Below the pieces are notes generated by a model that was not told the origin of the DNA, did no database searches, and worked only from the letters and a program-made list of their open reading frames with translations. The translations under genes were made by a program, and so were the position numbers. This document shows, piece after piece, positions 23,950 through 35,756 of a stretch of 64,000 nucleotides of DNA (position 1 is its first letter; every line of letters starts with the position of its first letter). Origin of the DNA: Sphagnum magellanicum (Eukaryota; Streptophyta; Sphagnopsida; Sphagnales; Sphagnaceae); the NCBI GenBank assembly GCA_021904315.1, contig CM038913.1:8865958-8929957 (forward strand). The letters are read 5' to 3'.

Positions 23950-26870
23950 CCATGCTTAAAAATGTTGTTATTCATGTTGATGATGAATATGCCTTTAAGA
24001 AGGTTGTGACTGATGTAAACCACAAGTTTCAAGAGATATGGATTGTAAAACTGCCATTGGGGTGGTTTCTGTAATGAAATGTTGTGTTTCTACTAAAATT
24101 GAAATGAAGGAAAAAAATTTGGTTGTGAAATGGGATTCTATTGAAAAACATGCAAGTAAAAGAAAAGGTTCACATGGTAAGTGGATCATGGATCCAAAAT
24201 GTATGCATGTGAAAAATGAGATTTCTTATGCTCAACTTTCTACAACCACTATCCTCCAACAATTGAATAATGGTCAAACAATGAAGGATAAACGAAAGCT
24301 TATTTAGTTTGCAACTATTTTTAGCCTGTTGAGTAAAGGTGAAGCAATGATTGATTATGAGGACTTCCAGCCTTTGTATGATTTTCTTAAATTTCGATCT
24401 CTCCCCTAAAAACACTATTTTGATGGGGTTAATTAGAAGATTACATAGACTTATAAGTTAAAATTTTGAAGGTTACTAAGCTTGTTGTCCAAATTTCTAA
24501 TTTTATTTCTCTTACATGTGATGAAATTATAGCCATGGATGCAAGTTGGGCTAATGTTCATGGTTACATTGTATAGGACTGGTGTTAAATACCAGTATTG
24601 TTGAATGTGCATCAAATGTTTTCTAGATCTAAGGTTAATAACCTAACTTTACTAATCATAAATTCCTTGATGACACAAGGAGACCTAAAACAAAAGGACA
24701 TTGCTTCAAGGTTGGTTTTTTTTAGTGTTAATGGGGTTAAAATGTTCCATGGTTTAAAATCCAAGGGACAGTCCAGATCTGGTAGTAGCATGCTCCATTT
24801 GTTGTCAATATGCATTGTATGGATCATTGACAAACCTTGTGATACAAACCCTCTCCAACCTACCTTTGGTTTTTTACATTGAAAACTTGTTACAATGTTT
24901 GTATGGTTACTTCAATTATAGCCCCAAAAGGCATTTGGAGTTTATTAAGTTGGCAAAGGTAATGGAAACTGAAGGCAACAAAATTATATGCAATATTAAA
25001 ACTAAATGGACCTCTATGATCAATCCTATCAAACAGATGTTGCCCAAATACTACACTCTCCTCATGAAAATGACATTAGATGTTGCCACAATACCTTTTG
25101 CTTAATCTAATCTATCTTTGCTCACTAATGTGGAAACTTTGTTGGGGTTGAATACAGTGACGCCATTGTTAGAAGCATACATTCCTTAATTAAGTTTACA
25201 CAATTAAAGGATGTTTTTGTCTATGATTTCATAACAATAGTGAAGATCTATGAAGAGGATGTGTACCGCATGTTCTATGATAGCTAGTCCTTTTTTGAGG
25301 GTGATATGTTCACTAATTTCAAAGCGTTGATCAACACTACCCATGACAACATTAGTTTGTGTTGGATTACAAATCTAAACACATGCATTCATCATTTAGC
25401 TTTTGAATTTGTTGGCCGACATATCTAGGCCACTTCTACAAATTAGCTTGGTGCACATGTTTTTGTTACAAGGGACATATATGGAGATGTTGTTGCATCT
25501 TTGAAGTAGCAATGTTAAAAAGCCGCCATTCAGTTTATTACAAAATTACAAGGCAAGTTCCTTGCCCAAGATCTTATGGATGCATTGGGAGTTATTTACC
25601 CACAATATTGGCTACAACCAAAACCTGAAAAAATGTTCAATGTTGGGTGAATGCATGCTACGATGTAAATAAAAAATTGTCATAGTTTGATACTTTTCAA
25701 TAATTATGGAACTTTGATATATCATGGTGGATGTTTGGAAAACATTTTGTAACTAAAATTTTCAATTAATGGTGATTTACATCCCAATACATCATCATAT
25801 CATGAAATTGGAGCAAATATGAACAAACTAATTATTAATTAAAATACATTTTCACATTGCAATGACCTTGTCACAATGCTTCAATTTTAAAAAAGGACTA
25901 CAAAGGACTAAATTTAATGGTAGATTACCCATGAAATTTTGCACATGTAAAAATACAACCATGAAAAAAATAAAATTCTCTAAAATTCTCAATTTTTTTC
26001 CAAGTTGTGAAGTTTATATAAGATGTTTTTTAAACATTTTTTAGTGCATTATGTTATGATAATGATGAAGATTGTGATCTTTTCAAGTTGTAAAATGTTC
26101 TTCCATTGAAAATGTAAATGGGCTAACTAAAATTTTTACCATTTTACATAAAAAGAGTGAATTTTCAAAATTAATAAAAAATGGTAGTATGTTGTCAAAT
26201 AAGGGTTCTAAATAAATGTCTATAAAATTATTGGTGTACTTTTACACAATGATACAACTACTAATCAATTGCATATTGATGCATTTAATAACTCATTCTA
26301 TGTTTGAAGCTCAAATTTATTATATGTGATCTTTAAAACATTTCAAAGTGAATGAAATCTTACATGTTGCTATTTTTTATCTTTTATGTAATCCCAACTT
26401 TTTTTAAAATTGTCTACATCATACCATGTATCTACCTTGCTCATTTGGCAATAATCAAGGCGGCCTTCTGTCAATCTAAGAAGGTAGGACCTAATGAGGT
26501 ATGGGTTCTAAGCTTGTTTTCTACTATTGCTCTTGACTTTCAAAGATCTTTATTTGTTATCACCACAAAGAATGCTAAGTTGGCAATGGATAAACCTTTT
26601 GATGTCAACCCAATAACCAAGTTGTGGAGAACCTTTACTTCCTTGTTGATTTTTAAAGTCAAAATCCCAAAGTACATCAAGCTAGCTAAACTTGTTGTTG
26701 TGCAAGTTATTGGTTTTGTTGAGGATGAACATTGTCTTTCGACACTAACTTTCATAAAGACTAAACCATGGAATATACTAACCATGCATTTGAAACTTGT
26801 GATTCGCATGTTCAACCAAAAGTTCTTCACTTTGAAGACATTTCCTTTTTGTGCATCAATTCAAAACTAG
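23950..26870 (+). pseudogene. Decayed hAT-like transposase (ZNF862/C17orf113-like), copy C
   Basis: On the plus strand the family motifs appear in order. An N-terminal FQEIWIVKLP is followed, after frameshifts, by KWDSIEKHASKRKGSHGKW and KNEISYAQLS (24038-24307). Next come KLVFF-like and NGVKMFHGLKS (near 24.7 kb). Then LYGYFNYSPKRHLEFIKLAK and METEGNKII..IKTKWTSMINPIKQ (24815-25105). FITKLQGKFLAQDLMDALG and IYPQYWLQP follow near 25.55 kb. The C-terminal KLAKLVVVQVIGFVEDEHCL and STLTFIKTK lie at 26670-26770. Many stops break the frame, and a ~0.8-kb insertion (25647-26435) interrupts it between PEKMF and HLAIIKAAF. It is inverted relative to the two copies near the left end. No terminal repeats were identified. 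Confidence 0.75.
25647..26435. mobile_element. Non-autonomous insertion with imperfect terminal inverted repeats, about 789 bp
   Basis: The left end GTGAATGCATGCTACGATGTA and the reverse complement of the right end, GTAGATACATGGTATGATGTA, match at about 16 of 21 positions. The insertion splits the hAT-like reading frame, and homology resumes on either side. It is very AT-rich with no coding frame. I could not find a convincing target duplication, so superfamily and exact borders remain uncertain. Confidence 0.45.
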
Positions 26871-26999
26871 CAGCACAACAGAATGTGATATGGTGTAGAA
26901 AGTTGAAGCTTGAAGCGAATCTACATCCAACGTCCTTGTTTGGGCTTCTTTTTGCATTCAATATAATTATCAACTAATATATTTTTTTGCAGGTTAGGA

Positions 27000-29370
27000 T
27001 TTATGCTACAGCAGGCAGGGTGTTTTATGCTCAGGGTTCGATTCCCCCACATAGCTATTAGTTTTTAAATAGATTTAAACTAACAATCATTCCAAAAAAA
27101 ACAAAGCAGGGATGATGGACTGTAGCTGCAAATTTGACTTAGAAGACATAGAAATAGCAAATCAGAACTGATCATTTTATTTTCTTTATTTAAATAAAGT
27201 ACAAAATTTCTAAGCACGTAGTTGAACAGATAGACACTCCATGTGTCCATGTGACAATTTTAACTCCAGTAAAGATTGGCAAGTAACAAACTAGCTAAAA
27301 ATGAAAATTGAGGAAAAAAAAAAAAAAAAAAACTGGTTAGGTTGACAAGAATCAGCTAGGCCTGCTGATTAGGTCTGCAGGATTGGCATCGGTACTGAAT
27401 GGCAGAGTCAGTATGAGAATTAGTCGATTAAATAAAGTTATCCGCAAAGTCAGGAAAACACAGCACCGCAACCCCCTGTTTGGTCACATAGGGGATGAGA
27501 TTTCAAAAAACAGGAAAAAGAAGTACACTGGGCTTGAACGGGGCATGAAACTCAGTTTAGCAGCAAAATTGGTGCTAAACTGAGTTTGCCCTGTCCTTTC
27601 TTTTCCTGAACGCCTTCAGCCCATTACTGCTGCTGCTATGTGTACTGTAACTGTAAATGTTCTCGAGCCTGGTGCATTTAATCCTGAGTTTCAGTATTTC
27701 ATACCCTCATTTAATAAAATTTCATGACTTCGCTGACAACAGCCAGGAGGCGATGAAGCATCAAATGAGGGTACAACTCAGGCCCAACAGGTCATGACTT
27801 TAGGGATAACTCCAATGGGAGAACAACTTATTGTACTAGAGAGTGGGCAAAATATTGCTGATTCTAGATCCCAGGGAGGTCCCAAGCTGTGTTGGCCAGT
27901 TCTTCCATTTTAAGAAAATGTTCAATCCCAGTTTTGACATTTCAAAATTTGTCGCAGGTTCTCCAAGTGTTGCGCTCGGTTTTTTAAAATTTAAAACCTT
28001 ATGGTTCTGATTATGGCACAACTTTGCAAGCTCACTTCAGAAACTAGGTCTAGTTTCATGTACACATTATGCAATCCCCCAATGCAAAAGATGGTGTAGG
28101 TACAAAGTTGCAAAATTTTAAAAGATGTATATAGTTACAAAGTTCTAGAACTAACTAAGTTTAATAAGTAGTTATACAATTATGCCTAATTGTCAACTTT
28201 TTTAAAAAAATTAACTTGCTTATCTAAACAAACGTAAACCTGTGTTCAAGAGCTTTTTTTCATCGTTCCACAGTCCCGGATTTAAGACTGGAAACCAGAA
28301 AACTTGCTAAGTTGCTAACACTGGTCCAGACTCCAAACTTTACTAGCAGCCAGAATCAAGAGTAGCCTACCCACTCACTGGCATTAAAGACAGTGGTTCA
28401 CATGGCTCATTCACACTAGTTGTCCAGAATTTGCCTGGGTGGCCCAATCAAACACATGTTGCACAATTAAAGAGGCAAATAAATGGCAATAAATGACCTT
28501 ATTAGATGCCGTCACCAAGGTCAGATTCATGACTCTAGCTTTGAGCTTCTTTCATAGTGAGTCGATGCACAACTTTTGTAATATTCCTAGTTCTAAGAGT
28601 GCTCTTCTCAGCTTGATCAGTAAGCCAAGTGTCCAAAGCCCTGTTTGGTATTTTTGCAATTTTGTGATGTAGCCAAAAGTGGTGATCATCCATAAGAAGA
28701 TTTAGCCAAAAAAATTTAGGCATCCTTCTACATTGTTGGCTACCTACTAGAACCTACTATACAAATTTGGTGATTTCTTTTTATATTCTTTACAAATATT
28801 TGGGGATTAAAACCCTCCAACCCCACTTTTCACATTTTTTTCATTTTTAGATTTGCCAGTTGGTGAAATCTCACTCGGAAAAAATCATCACTCCCTGGCC
28901 CCGAATCTTTAGCAAGGCTTCTGGAAACCTAGAAAGTGGTATGTTGTAGTAAACATGGGTTGGTGAGAAATTTGAAAATGATTTGTTCTGTTGCTGATTG
29001 AAGTTTCTTTGATTGGCATACATGAGTGATGAGGAATTGTGCTTATATGTAGGTTTTGAGCATAACGAGCTAGCATCAGGCCACACTTGAATCAAAACAT
29101 CGGCTTCCTGGAAAGCTTTGGGTAAGCCAAACCATTGGAAAGGTAGAATGGGGAGCTGGATGAGTGGAAGGCATTTCATTACCGTCTTAAAGTTACTCAA
29201 TGGTTGGCCACCTCATGAATACCAAGTGAAAGCTGGAACACGCCAAGAGGTCCACAAGGCTTGTTTTAGAGCATAACTCGTGTCTCCACCATTGAAACAC
29301 ATTGATGAAATCCTTATCCACATGAGACGACAGCCAGGATGAACCAGCATCTATGTTGGTAGTGACCTTT
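27000..29370. other. Intergenic stretch without recognised genes
   Basis: GGTTCGATTCC at 27035-27045 matches the polymerase III B box and lies just past the third hAT-like copy; no proper tRNA fold is evident. A ~20-base A run lies at 27311-27331. Frames at 27383-27583 (+) and 29200-28871 (-) match nothing I know. Confidence 0.35.
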
Positions 29371-29377
29371 ACCTTTA

Positions 29378-29588
29378 GAGCAGCTCCATGGTGGCCTGGA
29401 CAATAAATTTAAGATGAAGTATTCCTAAAACATTTGTATGTTGGTTTGGGCTTGCACTACATGCAATCCAGACATTGCGGCATAAAATGATTATTCTTGA
29501 TTGGTCAATTTTAATAAATGGCCTAGGTGGTTAAATTTAAATAGTCTTTCGTCTTATATTGCCTCATTTGCCATGTTCATGGGCTAGG
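29378..29588. mobile_element. Diverged PIF/Harbinger-like MITE fragment
   Basis: Following TTA, the left end GAGCAGCTCCATGGTGG resembles the 1273-1566 element. The inner block (ATTGGTCAATTTTAATAAATGG, then CCTAGGTGGTTAAATTTAAATAGTCTTTC) aligns with 1435-1480. The right inverted end is not well preserved, so the right border is approximate. Confidence 0.45.
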
Positions 29589-30299
29589 ATTGGAAACAAG
29601 AAACTCCATTGTGTTGGATGTGATAGACAATGCTCTCCCATTGATTGGGCTCCGCACCCATTGGGCAAGTTTGTTGGGATTTACAAGTGTACAAAAATGG
29701 TGGCCCATACATCGCAATTGCCACCCTTAGCAAACTACTTGGTGTCTTTGATCCATGAGTGGAACCGTGCATCCTCTTTGACACCATCAACACATTACCA
29801 AAAGTTGACACCTTAATAGGGTTGGAAATTATATCCACCAACACAAATGACTATGGTAGGTGAATTTTGTGTAGAATCTTTCCACATTAAGGATCCAACC
29901 TTTTGGTAACAACTTGTGGTTCCAATGTTCACACATTCATTTTTGTCACCATAACATGGTTTCTACCAACTACCTAAAACATGTTGTCTCATGAAACATC
30001 TAACATCACCTCATCTATAGCCAATAGGCTTAAAAATTTGGATATGCAACAATATCCTAGGTCAACATTTGAACTAAAGGACAATGAGTTTTCTCACTCC
30101 TTAGCTTTGCCCAAAACATGCAAATTTGATTTCACCTATGCTACCATGTTCATTAGTAGTGCCTCTAGTAGGCATGGTGTTGGGTTGACTTAGAGTTGGC
30201 TTGGTGGTCGACCCTTTATTGGTCACACCCTTCCCTTTCTAGCCTTTTTTAAAACCCTATTTTTTTTTCAACATTGGTCATTTGTGATTAACCTTGTTG

Positions 30300-30540
30300 A
30301 AATTCCAAATGTAAGGTAAAACAATGATTCACGTCATGCCCACAAACTTTATAATGGGAACACGGTTGGCCAAAGTTACACTTGGAGGTGGTGGCTTGAG
30401 GTGGATTGGGACAATTATTTTTCTAATCAAACCCACCACATCTCCAAAAACTTTCCTCTCCACCTTGTTCAATGGAATATGATGAACACGTATGCACCAC
30501 TTTGTTTTGGTTTGGTCCCCTTGGTTTTCTTGTGACATGA
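30300..30540 (-). pseudogene. LINE ORF1 fragment (DUF4283-like plus zinc-knuckle remnant)
   Basis: Minus-strand reading gives WCIRVHHIPLNKVERKVFGD and VVGLIRKI. This resembles the W-x-R-(V/L)-x-(G/H)-(I/L)-P-L block of plant LINE ORF1 proteins (DUF4283). In another frame just downstream the sequence reads YKVCGHDVNHC, a CCHC zinc-knuckle-like remnant. A frameshift separates the two. It belongs to a longer decayed LINE; neighbouring frames at 29.58-29.84 kb (-) may be part of it, but I cannot show this. Confidence 0.5.
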
Positions 30541-30559
30541 CATTATTTGGCTGACCACT

Positions 30560-31719
30560 ATTGGGTCCTAATTAACTTAACCTAGTTTTGGTTAAACATG
30601 TGTAAATCGGTTCATGAAGTTTTGGGGTTAACCCAAGGTTCATGGGATAGGATAGTAGGTTTGATTTTATCCCAAATGGGGGTGGGTGGCCTGGATAAGG
30701 TAAGGTGGGAGGTAGGTTAATTAAATTAGGTTAAGGCATGAATATTTTGTCTTCATTTAGATCAATTCAATGCCGAATAGGGAAGTACGGGTATGGTAGA
30801 GGTGGTTTCTAGGAATGTGCTAAGAATTAAGTTTAGGTGAAGACAACAATAATGACTTCTTCCTGAAGCTAAAAGGGGGGAAGGCATTGTTGATCACCTT
30901 TCCACCTTCTAATTGATGAGTATTGTGTGAGGAAGTGGGAGGGAATGAAGAGTGATGATGAAGCTATGAAATTTGGTCAGTTAAGGGGGTTAAGCGTATC
31001 ATGAAGAGGCAAGGTAATGTGAAGGGGTTGTTGCATCATAAAAAGGTTAGCTTTCAAAATGCACCCAACCAAGCAACATAGTTGAAATGAAGGTGGAGGC
31101 ATCAATAGTTGGTGGTGGTGGTTGTTCATGGAAGGTCTCCAAGCATTGTTCCATTCAAAGGTGAATTGAGGAAGAGGTACAGAAAATTAGTGCTAAGCTT
31201 AGTAAGGTAGGAATAAAAAAGGAGGAGTGGCAAAGAAGGAGGGGGTCTGACCTATCAGTGAAATAGAAGGTATGCCCTCTTGTGTGACAACGAAGGAAAT
31301 AGGGAAAAAAAGGATCAGTTTCAAGGAGCTTGAATAGGTAGTGGTTGTTAGTGTGGGTAGGAGTGGAAAGTAAATAAAGAAAAAAGAAAGAGAAGGAAGG
31401 TAGGACTGCTCATAGGAAGGAAAGTGGGTTTTTCAAGGCATGGTTAGAATAAAAAATCAATAATTAAGGATTAAAAACTCTAATGTAACTACCATTTTTT
31501 CTTTTGATGTGTGAAGATTTGATTTGAAAAACATTTTGTTTTATTTAATGCATGTTGTGTGAACTCCTTTGATGTAATTCATTGGTTGAGGGCTATGGTT
31601 AATTATAACATGAATAAAGGAACAAGGTTGTGAACAAGGAAAGAGGTTATTGTTTAGATTAAACAAGGGCAGGATAGGATATAAATTACAAGAGGTGAGA
31701 GGAAATTATATTAGGTAGA
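30560..31719. repeat. Left arm of a diverged large inverted repeat
   Basis: CTAATTAACTTAACCTAG near 30568 reappears inverted near 37100. Sequence near 31500 (CTTTTGATGTGTGAAG) and near 31575 (GGTTAATTATA) reappears inverted near 36240 and 36140. Arms are about 1.2-1.4 kb with many indels. They probably derive from two oppositely oriented insertions of one LINE-related sequence. The GC-rich hAT transposon has inserted at the inner end of this arm. Confidence 0.55.
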
Positions 31720-31727
31720 GGGCTAGG
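31720..31727. repeat. hAT target-site duplication, left copy
   Basis: GGGCTAGG, identical to 34434-34441. With no mismatch between the two copies, little time has passed since insertion, though eight bases give only weak dating power. Confidence 0.93.
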
Positions 31728-34433
31728 TAGTGATGGGCATCGGTTGGCCGTAGCCGTGGCCAGCGGTGCAGCCGCGGCTAGCCGCAGGTGTGGCTGGCTG
31801 CGGCCAAGATCTGTGACATCCGGTGGGTGCGGCCGACTCCATGTATTAATAATTATGCAGCTAGCTACGGCTGTGGCTGAACAGCCGCGAGTAGCGGCCA
31901 GCCGTACGTTAAAGCAGCCGTCATGAGACGTCTTGCCCCGGGGCAGCTTCCAAGTTCAAAGTGACTGGCGAGTGCGACAAGCACGGCCCGTGTGGACTTC
32001 TGCGCACATTCCCGGCCAATCATCTTGGCAGCGCGTTTGTTTGCTGGAGTGGGTCTCGATGTGGCTGTGTTCGTAATGTCCAGTATGGCGTTGGCGCAAC
32101 CGTCAAATGGAGTGCATGAGACAAAAAAGCGGCTCGTGGAGTCTCTGAACGGCAAAATGCTGAAACATGTAATGATCGCTCCAACCCAAAAAAGGGTTCC
32201 GATTTTGGGTCCTATGCTATCGTCGACCGTCGGTTGCTGGACAAAATTTTCCTGGATTGCTGACAAAGAATCCAACGAGTTAGTGATGGTAAAAAACGAC
32301 CGCAATGACCACGTGTTCTTCACGGCATGCAACGACTGTAAAGACGTGTACGCCTACTCCAAGGGCAACAGCACAAGTTCGTTGGTCAATCACAAATGTT
32401 CGTCGAAAATAACAACAGCCACGACTGCGAGCGGCATCCTGCACTTCGTTTAGCACGGTACACCCAACTCGCATCAGAAGAAAAAAATGTTGAACGCGTT
32501 GTCGGATATGTGTGCTTTCGATTTGCGGCCGTTTTACACCGTGAGCGGCGCTGGATTTCGTGGCGTCATCCAACAAGCTCTGGACATTGGGTTTGAGTCG
32601 AAGACCCCATTTTTCGTTGACGATGTCCTCTGCGATCGAACAACTGTTAAACGGAATTGTCAATCACGCAAGGATTCGGCCCTCAAGTTGCTGCTAAAGG
32701 ACTGCAAGGACCATGTCGCTAACGATCTGATGATGGGCACGACCACCGACCTATGGACGGACGACTATTCCAAAAAGTCGTACATTTCCATCACGCTACA
32801 CCGTATTGACGAGTACTTTCGATTACACGACCACACCCTGGTAGTCTGCAAGTTCGATGGCGAGTCGCACACCGCGCCAAACATCTTGCCCAACTTCAAC
32901 GATATCATTGAGCCGTTTATCATGCTAAACGAAAAGATACGCACGGACCTGATCGTTGTCAACACAGACAATGCATCCAACAACGGCAAGGCGGGAGGAT
33001 TGGAGTCTGAATACACGCGCATCTCATGCGTCGATCACAAGGTCGACACGTGCATCTCCTACGTGCTGAAGAAGCGCACGCGTGAAATCAATGGCGTTTG
33101 GTTGCCGGCGTTCTACAAGTTCGAAGAAGAAGCGTCGCTCGTCTTTAACCAAATCACCAATTGTAAGAAGGCGGTTACGGTGGCAAAGCAGGGCGGCTTT
33201 CACAAGAACATCTCGCCCAAACTACAATAGGAGATCGTGACGCGTTGGTACGGCCTCTACGTAATGTTGAACTCATTCGAAGGCAAGGATCGCCTATCCG
33301 AGCTGATGGACACTTTCAAGGTGTGGAAGCGACCACAATTCATCGCGTGCCTCGATGGGGAACTGAACTCTGAGCTGGTGCGCTTCCTTTACGTCTTTAA
33401 TCAGGGGACACTGGCACTCGAGGCGTTCAAAAAGCCGACGCTGCACTTGGTGGCATTTTGGCGCCAAAAGCTGTTCAGTCATTGCGAGCCGGTTTGGGAA
33501 ATAGTAATGCAAGAGGACAACAACGGCGTCGAGGTCGAGTTGCCGCTGGATTCTGATGATATCATCACCATCAAACGACGCGTTCGCGAGCAGATCCTGC
33601 AAAAGTTCATCTTGGAACCGCTCCACATCGTCGCGGCACTGCTTGATCCGCAACAGAAGCATCGCCTACATAGAATGGGCATGAACGAGACTCAGGTAAC
33701 GCAAGGGAGGTCGGATCTGGCGGCGCTGATGCTCAAGGTGGGTCCTGGAAGGATGCATGTGTCGGCATCACGCCGACCGATTAGCAGCAGGCAGGGCAGC
33801 AAGTCCAAGAAACGCAAAACGGTGATTTGTTCCGAAGTTGGTCCATCTATATGCAGCGATGATGAAAGCGATGTCGACACCAAAGATGATGTCGCTCAAG
33901 AGCAGTTGGCCACGCGCGTCGCGATCGATAAGGAGCTACTGGATTACATGACACTCAAATTGACGCCGGACGAGAAAAAGCAGATCGAGAACGATACGCC
34001 GAGCAGTGGCCTGTTGTCATGGTGGCGCGGCCGCGCCGCAGCATTCCCGATCCTGGCCCGTGCCGCGCGTTATGTGCTGGCGTACCCAGCAGCGTCTGCC
34101 AAGAGCGAGTGCAACTTCAACGACGCTTGTAATACCCTGACTCACAAGCGCAACCAGTTAAGCCCAAACACAATCGACACGCTGCTATTCATGCGGTCGA
34201 ACATCGCGAAGTAAATACATCCAGTTACCAGAATCGTTTCTCAATTCTCACTTCTTTGATTTCTCAAACGCGCGGTCGCGACTGCGCGGCAGCCACGGCT
34301 CAACTCGAAAAGTGACCGGCTGGCTACAGCTGGCTGTGTAAAGGTGGACCAACTGGCCACGGCTAATGACGCTCGAGAAATTGCGGCTGGCTATGGGATC
34401 GGCCAGGTGTCCAAGGGGTCGTGCCCATCACTG
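31728..34433 (+). mobile_element. Complete hAT transposon with perfect 8-bp target duplication, 2,706 bp
   Basis: The left end is TAGTGATGGGCA and the right end TGCCCATCACTG, terminal inverted repeats of the CAGTGATGGGCA type with one mismatch in 12. GGGCTAGG is repeated exactly at 31720-31727 and 34434-34441, the 8-bp duplication diagnostic of hAT. Both subterminal regions (31740-31925, 34260-34420) are dense in GGCTGGC/GCCAGCC/GGCCACGGCT words, as expected of transposase-binding sites. The interior encodes a BED-finger transposase with no sign of introns. The whole element is GC-rich while its surroundings are AT-rich, so it has not yet equilibrated with the host. It is much better preserved than every other transposon in the window. 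Confidence 0.93.
32076..34214 (+). pseudogene. hAT transposase (BED finger + RNase-H-like fold + dimerisation), two in-frame TAG codons
   Basis: One frame runs from ATG 32076 (or 32085; it is open upstream to GTG 31992) to TAA 34212, about 712 codons, interrupted only by TAG at 32451 and 33228. An N-terminal BED zinc finger contains CxxC (32328, 32337) and H-x-C (32391-32399) around YSKGNSTSSLVNHKC. The first catalytic Asp lies in TTDLWTD (32748), the second in NTDNASNN (32967), followed by SCVDHKV. The Glu lies in SAKSECNF (34107). The C-terminal dimerisation block reads LLSWWRGRAAAFPILARAAR, then LTHKRNQLSPNTIDTLLFMR. No frameshift was found. With both stops it should not give full-length protein without readthrough, so this copy is probably non-autonomous. 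Source lineage unknown. Confidence 0.88.
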
Positions 34434-34441
34434 GGGCTAGG
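34434..34441. repeat. hAT target-site duplication, right copy
   Basis: GGGCTAGG directly after the right inverted end; exact match to 31720-31727. Confidence 0.93.
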
Positions 34442-35750
34442 CCCTTACATTAAGTTGGATAGATTATTTTAAGCAAATGGTAAAGGTGGAGATGCCTTAG
34501 GTAACTTGGCTACAACTTTTTCTTATAGGTTTTACTTTAATGGTGTTATTGGATTGAACATAAAGGTCTTGGGAATAAAAGAGTTAGTTGGTTAATGAAA
34601 TGAATTTGTGACCATAATGAAATATCTACGAAAGGGGTAGAAGGGTGATTACCTAACTGTGACACCTCTTGGATGTTCTTCAAGGGGCAAGGGGGAGTGA
34701 CTCAAGGTAACATGTTAGGGATGTGTTAATTTTGTGTTTAACAACCACATGACATTTGAATCAATGATGTTGAAATGTTCTTCAAGTTGTCATTATTGAA
34801 TCCAAAAATCATTACATGTTCCTTCACCATGTATAATTTGATGTGTTTTAACAATTGAAACACATTACCAATGTGGGTTGCGCAAACTAAATTAATATAA
34901 CATCTTGCACCCATCACTTAAGTTCTTTGTCCAAAATCCCATACTAGAATTGCATAGTTTGTGCTTTTGTCACTCCTAATTTTGTCAACCTTCTCATCCA
35001 TGAGTATGCCTTTCACAAGCTTTCATACATCACCATGACAAAATTATAATTTATAAGACAAAATATAGAATTCTTATAAACTCCATAATTTTTATGTTTA
35101 AACCCATTGATAATTTTTTCAACTTTCAAAAGAATTTCACAACAAGGTTGAATGCCAACAAGCTCATGACATGTTAGACGGTTCTTCATGTTTTTGGATT
35201 CACCTTGTACATATCATGAATCATCTTAGCAAATGACATTTTGGTTGAATTGTCCAAAAAATATTTTTCATCCCAATTTTCAACCCATATGACATTTGCA
35301 AGCTTGCCCACTAAATATGCCTCAAACCTTATACTTGTCCACTATTGTTTCACCATATGCCAAGGGGAATTTGTAATTTTAAACTTGCCATGAATAAAAA
35401 ACAATTATGGGGCCACCCATCAACACATTTTCTTTGCATTAATGGCATCCTATTCCTTTGAAAAACCATATATAAATGAATCACCTCTTGCAAATGTCTA
35501 TTTTCACCCCAATCACACATACAATGTACACAACATATGGGTTGTTGGGCATAAAATGCAACATGATGTTATCCTTCAACAAATCATTGAACACAATTCC
35601 ACTATGGTGTGTTAGGCATAAAATTAGCTTGTCCTAACAACTTTAATCTAGCCCACTCCCCCCTACCCTGTGGAGGACATCCAAAAGGGTGTCATAGCAG
35701 GAACTCAACCCCCTCTTCCCACACTTTCTTTCTCTTTTTCTTTCTTTGGA
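34442..35750. other. AT-rich spacer between inverted-repeat arms
   Basis: No frame on either strand resembles a known protein. Many short, stop-rich segments suggest old transposon sequence beyond recognition. Confidence 0.4.
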
Positions 35751-35756
35751 TATAGT

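Noticed and set aside
27000..27062. Possible tRNA gene around GGTTCGATTCC
   Set aside because: No acceptor stem, D-arm or anticodon arm can be paired around the B-box-like word.
28871..29200. 109-codon minus-strand frame ending RGQGVMIFSE
   Set aside because: No family resemblance could be established, no neighbouring exon or transposon motif supports it.
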